Source of the DNA: Allobosea sp035944375
Lineage (GTDB): Bacteria; Pseudomonadota; Alphaproteobacteria; Rhizobiales; Beijerinckiaceae
DNA length: 64,000 nt
Reading direction: 5' to 3' (one strand)
NCBI RefSeq assembly: GCF_035944375.1
Contig: NZ_DASZBE010000044.1
In this document: positions 60,921-64,000 of the stretch, one piece after another
Layout of the letters: every line of letters starts with the position of its first letter
How positions within the stretch are numbered: position 1 is the stretch's first letter
Made by a program: the position numbers and the translations under genes
The notes under the pieces: model-generated
Database searches by the model: none
What the model saw: the letters and a program-made list of their open reading frames with translations, nothing else
Told to the model about the DNA's origin: nothing

Positions 60921-61297
60921 CCAGAGAGGCCCGCAGCCGCCGCGCGCGGCGCTCCGGCACCACCGGACGGCGCGCGGAGTGGCTCGCGATCCTCTGGCTC
61001 GGCCTGAAGGGCTATCGCCCGCTGGCACGGCGCTTCGGCGGCAAGGGCGGCGAGATCGACCTGATCGTAAAGCGCGGCCACACCATCGCCTTCGTCGAGG
61101 TCAAGGCGCGCGGGGCGATGGAGGAGGCCCTGATCGCGATCACCCCCGAGAAGAACCGGCTGGTCGAGGCGCGGATCCGGCAATGGCTGGCGCTCAATCC
61201 CTGGGCGATGGATCATCACCTGCGCGCCGACGCGGTCTTCCTGGCCCCCCGGCGCTGGCCGCGCCATGTGCGGGCGGTGGCCGAACTGGGGCTGTGA
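60917..61297 (+). CDS. yraN: YraN-family protein (UPF0102, nuclease-like fold)
   Basis: A 126-residue protein of the UPF0102 family. It has the restriction-endonuclease-like core ARRFGGKGGEIDLIVKRGH and IAFVEVKARGAMEEALIAIT, where E, D and E-x-K form a possible metal site. No activity is established. It is regularly found next to rsmI in Alphaproteobacteria. The GTG (60917) overlaps the rsmI stop, so the genes are co-translated. The next plus-strand gene in such clusters, gshB, lies 870 bases away because a toxin-antitoxin pair intervenes. Confidence 0.9.
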   Translation: MTREARSRRARRSGTTGRRAEWLAILWLGLKGYRPLARRFGGKGGEIDLIVKRGHTIAFVEVKARGAMEEALIAITPEKNRLVEARIRQWLALNPWAMDHHLRADAVFLAPRRWPRHVRAVAELGL

Positions 61298-61314
61298 GCC
61301 TCACGTCGCTGCGA

Positions 61315-61647
61315 TCAGAGGTCGTCGGCCGCGCCGATCAACGAGGTCAGCATCAGCGTGAGTCTGGCCAGTTGTTCGGGCTCGAGCGAACCCACCGCTG
61401 TTCCGACCTTGTTGCGTGTGACCGCCATGACCTTGTCCGCCATGATGTCCGACGGGTGGCGCAGGCCATTGCGCGGCGAGGGATCGACAGGCAGGCGATA
61501 AAGCGGGAGATCGCGTCGGTTCGTCGTCGACAGGCAAACCAGGACGCTGTCCGTGGCGGGAAGCCGATCCGACTGGATGACGATCGCCGGCCTCGGTTTG
61601 CCGTAGTCGCCCGGAAGCGCCACGGTGACGACGTCCCCCCGTTTCAA
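61315..61647 (-). CDS. mazF: MazF/PemK-family toxin
   Basis: A 110-residue endoribonuclease toxin of the PemK/MazF family. Key features are KRGDVVTVALPGDYGKPRPAIVIQS-like at the N-terminus (I see KRGDVVTVALPGDYGKPRPA), VLVCLSTTNRR, LRHPSDIMADKVMAVTRNKV and GSLEPEQLARLTLML. The R of KPRP and the S/T of LSTT are the usual catalytic positions. The start is a TTG at 61647 following GCAGCGG; the antitoxin ends 14 bases upstream. It cleaves mRNA when free. Confidence 0.88.
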   Translation of the reverse strand: MKRGDVVTVALPGDYGKPRPAIVIQSDRLPATDSVLVCLSTTNRRDLPLYRLPVDPSPRNGLRHPSDIMADKVMAVTRNKVGTAVGSLEPEQLARLTLMLTSLIGAADDL

Positions 61648-61661
61648 CGCAGCCGGCCCGC

Positions 61662-61943
61662 TCAGGATTGCGGCAGCTTGGCGGAGCCGGGAGGTGGCCC
61701 CTCCGGCCCCCAGTCATAGGGCTCCAGGTTCCAACCTGCCGTCGCGGCCTCGATGAAGGCGAGCACTTCGGTCTCTTCCGGAGCGCCCCGCAGCAAGGCC
61801 GCCTGTCTTGCCGCTTCCTCGGCGAAGCCGGGGGCGTTGACGTCGGGCACCCAAATCCGAAGAAGCTTGAGCCCCTGTTTTCTCTTGGCCGCGCGGTAGC
61901 GGGCGAATTTGCTCTGGGCGGCCTTCGCTGCGGGGCTGGGCAT
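61662..61943 (-). CDS. mazE: MazE-family antitoxin (DUF3018)
   Basis: A 93-residue antitoxin of the DUF3018 type. The N-terminal part (AAKAAQSKFARYRAAKRKQG, then LKLLRIWVPDVNAPGFAEEA) is typical. A C-terminal tail rich in Trp, Pro and Gly (WNLEPYDWGPEGPPPG) should bind MazF. ATG 61943 (MPSPAAK) fits the family better than 61979. The module sits between yraN and gshB on the minus strand, against the direction of its neighbours. Confidence 0.85.
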   Translation of the reverse strand: MPSPAAKAAQSKFARYRAAKRKQGLKLLRIWVPDVNAPGFAEEAARQAALLRGAPEETEVLAFIEAATAGWNLEPYDWGPEGPPPGSAKLPQS

Positions 61944-62168
61944 GGCGGCATCCGATCGTGCGACGACGACTGCGATCAAGGTAGCGCGCTACCCGAACGC
62001 GGTCAATTCTGGCAGCCGTGCGCGCGTCACCTCGCCGTTGTCGCGCCCGCCATGCGGGAACGCCCCCTTGCCGATGCGGTGCGGGCCGGTCGATAAGGGC
62101 GCGCAGGCGTCGGTCTGCCCGCTTTGCCGGATCCGAATCTTCCTGACGACCGCCCCGGAGCGCACATC

Positions 62169-63116
62169 ATGACCCTCAGCGTCGCCATCCAGATGGACCC
62201 GATCGAGCGCCTGCGGGTCGCCGGCGACACCGGCTTCGCGCTGATGCTGGAGGCGCAGGCGCGCGGGCACACGCTGTTCACCTACACGCCCGACAAGCTC
62301 TCGATGCGCGACGGCAAGGTCACGGCGCCGATCCGCCCCGTCACGGTGCGCGACGTCGAGGGCGACCACTTCACGGCCGGTGCCGAGGTCCGCACCGATC
62401 TCTCGACGATGGATGTCGTGCTGCTGCGGCAGGATCCGCCCTTCGACATGGCCTATGTCTCGACCACGCATATGCTGGAGCGCATCCACCCGAAGACGCT
62501 GGTGGTCAACGACCCCTTCCATGTCCGCAATGCGCCCGAGAAGATCTTCGTCACCAATTTCCCGGAGCTGATGCCGCCGACGCTGATCACCCGCGACAAG
62601 GCCGAGATCGAGGCCTTCCGCGACGAGTTCGGCGAGATCGTGATGAAGCCGCTCTACGGCCACGGCGGCGCGACCGTGTTCAAGACCAGCAAGGACGACC
62701 CGAATTTCGGCTCGCTCTACGATCTCTTCGCCAATCTCTTCCGCGAGCCCTGGGTGGTGCAGGCCTACATCAAGGAGATCTCGGAGGGCGACAAGCGCAT
62801 CATCCTGATCAATGGCGAGGCGGCGGGTGCGGTCAACCGCGTGCCGGCGGTCGGCGATCTGCGCGCCAACATGGTGCGCGGCGGCGCGGCGCGGCCGACC
62901 GACCTGTCCGCCAAGGAGCTCGAAATCTGTGAGGCGATCGGGCCTTCGCTGCGCGAGCGCGGGCTGCTGCTCGTCGGCATCGACGTGATCCATGGCAAGC
63001 TGACCGAGATCAACGTCACCGCGCCGACCGGCGTGCGGGCGATCAAGAAGCTCGGTGGGCCGGATCTGGCGGCGCAGCTCTTCGACGTGATCGAGAGCAA
63101 GGTCGCGCGCAGCTGA
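62169..63116 (+). CDS. gshB: Glutathione synthetase
   Basis: A 315-residue ATP-grasp enzyme that joins glycine to gamma-glutamylcysteine. Landmarks are VAIQMDPIERLRVAGDTGFA, VDVVLLRQDPPFDMAYVSTT-like (MDVVLLRQDPPFDMAYVSTT), VMKPLYGHGGATVF, YIKEISEGDKRIILINGEAA and AVNRVPAVGDLRANMVRGGAA-like. DVIHGKLTEINVTAPTG provides metal and glycine binding residues. The length matches the family. ATG 62169 follows GGAGCG. Its product supports the GST gene near 11170. Confidence 0.96.
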   Translation: MTLSVAIQMDPIERLRVAGDTGFALMLEAQARGHTLFTYTPDKLSMRDGKVTAPIRPVTVRDVEGDHFTAGAEVRTDLSTMDVVLLRQDPPFDMAYVSTTHMLERIHPKTLVVNDPFHVRNAPEKIFVTNFPELMPPTLITRDKAEIEAFRDEFGEIVMKPLYGHGGATVFKTSKDDPNFGSLYDLFANLFREPWVVQAYIKEISEGDKRIILINGEAAGAVNRVPAVGDLRANMVRGGAARPTDLSAKELEICEAIGPSLRERGLLLVGIDVIHGKLTEINVTAPTGVRAIKKLGGPDLAAQLFDVIESKVARS

Positions 63117-63144
63117 GGCGGCCGGCGCGCCACGACGGGAGCCG

Positions 63145-63924
63145 CTATCCGGCCGTTACGCCGTTCAGGCTGTTGGTCTCGTCCCAGCCATAGCGCATCG
63201 TCTCGAAGCGCATGGTGAGCGCGTCGACCAGCAGGAGCTTTCCGACCAGCGGCTCGCCGAAGCCGGTGACGGCGCGGATGACCTCCAGCGCCATCAGCGA
63301 GCCCATCACGCCCGGCAGCGCGCCGAGGATGCCGGCCTCGGCGCAGGTCGGCACCGTACCCGGCGGCGGCACGTCCGGAAACAGACAGCGCCAGGTCGGA
63401 TTCGGACGGCCGTCAGCCCCCGTTTCATGCGCCCGGATCGTCGTGAGCGAGCCGTCGAAGCGGCCGAGCGCCGCCATGACGACCGGCTTGCGCTCGTGGA
63501 AGCAGGCATCGGATACGGCATAGCGGGTGGCGAAATTGTCCGAGCCCTCGGCGACGACGTCGTAGAAGGCGATCAGGGCGCGGGCATTGTGCGGGTCCAG
63601 CCGCGTGACATGCTCCTCGACCACGACATGCGGATTCAGCCGCTTGACGAAGGCCGCGGCCGCCACGGCCTTGTGCGCGCCGATGTCGTCCGTGCCGTAG
63701 ATCGTCTGGCGCTGCAGGTTGGACAGCGAGACGGTGTCGTCGTCGACGATGCCGATATGGCCGACGCCCGCCGCGGCGAGATACTGGATCAGCGGCGCCC
63801 CGAGGCCTCCAGCACCGACGACCAGCACCCGGGCGCGCTTGAGCTTCTGCTGGCCGGGACCGCCGATCTCCGGCAGCACCAGATGGCGCGCATAGCGCTC
63901 GACCTCGTCCTCGTTCAGGCTCAT
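63145..63924 (-). CDS. HesA/MoeB/ThiF-family sulfur-carrier adenylyltransferase
   Basis: A 259-residue ubiquitin-activating-type enzyme. The nucleotide motif is VVGAGGLGAPLIQYLAAAG, followed by DDDTVSLSNLQRQTIYGTDD and DVVAEGSDNFATRYAVSDAC. The C194 in TVPTCAEAGILGALPGVMG is at the position of the adenylate-transferring cysteine. It adenylates MoaD or ThiS to receive sulfur for molybdopterin or thiazole. The CxxC zinc pairs of E. coli MoeB are not seen. Which carrier is used cannot be told; no moaD or thiS is adjacent. It is convergent with gshB. Confidence 0.88.
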   Translation of the reverse strand: MSLNEDEVERYARHLVLPEIGGPGQQKLKRARVLVVGAGGLGAPLIQYLAAAGVGHIGIVDDDTVSLSNLQRQTIYGTDDIGAHKAVAAAAFVKRLNPHVVVEEHVTRLDPHNARALIAFYDVVAEGSDNFATRYAVSDACFHERKPVVMAALGRFDGSLTTIRAHETGADGRPNPTWRCLFPDVPPPGTVPTCAEAGILGALPGVMGSLMALEVIRAVTGFGEPLVGKLLLVDALTMRFETMRYGWDETNSLNGVTAG

Positions 63925-64000
63925 GGGCGGAAGGGTTAGGCCGATCCCGCCCGCAGGGCAATCGCACCGGCCGCACTGACGACCCTTTGAAGACGCAGGT

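Overview
The window looks like chromosome of a GC-rich alphaproteobacterium of the Hyphomicrobiales; the gene styles suggest something close to Bosea or its relatives, which is an inference from recognisable protein families and not a database result. About 58 intact protein genes, one tRNA-Ser(GGA), several gene remnants, an insertion-sequence end and a family of dispersed palindromic repeats are visible. Housekeeping genes dominate the right half (lepA, hrcA, rph, rdgB, hemW, rsmI, yraN, gshB, a thiF/moeB-type gene). The left and middle carry envelope and sugar genes and accessory uptake and catabolic modules.

Layout. 1-141: end of an IS3-family element whose orfA is frameshifted. 506-6548: sugar and surface-polysaccharide functions (HAD phosphatase of the GmhB type, sugar isomerase-like TIM barrel, phosphomannomutase, UDP-sugar dehydrogenase) mixed with two dead aldo/keto reductase copies. 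6756-13867: HAD hydrolase, MsrQ-like haem protein, MFS exporter, UppP, GST, QueG, NAD-dependent epimerase. 13883-18681: OlsB-like acyltransferase, hybrid histidine kinase, ComM. 18751-22063: TRAP transporter of the TAXI type with fused DctQM. 22288-23641: MsrA, a small membrane protein, tRNA-Ser.

24101-34532 is the most coherent accessory unit. It holds a LacI-family regulator, SDR, DUF4286-like protein, shikimate-dehydrogenase-like enzyme, fused CoA-transferase, ketopantoate-reductase-like enzyme, MaoC hydratase, enoyl-CoA hydratase and a three-part ABC importer of the NMT1/SsuABC type. Two LacI-type operator sequences lie in its two divergent promoter regions. The likely job is import of a carboxylic acid, activation to a CoA thioester and oxidative degradation; the substrate cannot be read from the sequence.

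34603-39564: DabA-DabB inorganic-carbon pump with a divergent LysR regulator; the four zinc and active-site residues of DabA are present. 39912-42813: a second TRAP transporter (DctPQM) preceded by a perfect GntR-type palindrome. 42856-49375: CDP-alcohol phosphotransferase, a CcdA remnant with an internal deletion, ferredoxin-reductase-type flavoprotein, a secreted duplicated-cysteine protein, nitronate monooxygenase and gamma-glutamyltransferase. 49536-63924: the housekeeping block, interrupted by a VapBC and a MazEF toxin-antitoxin pair. Five copies of an approximately 90-100 base two-hairpin repeat sit only between genes, three of them between convergent genes.
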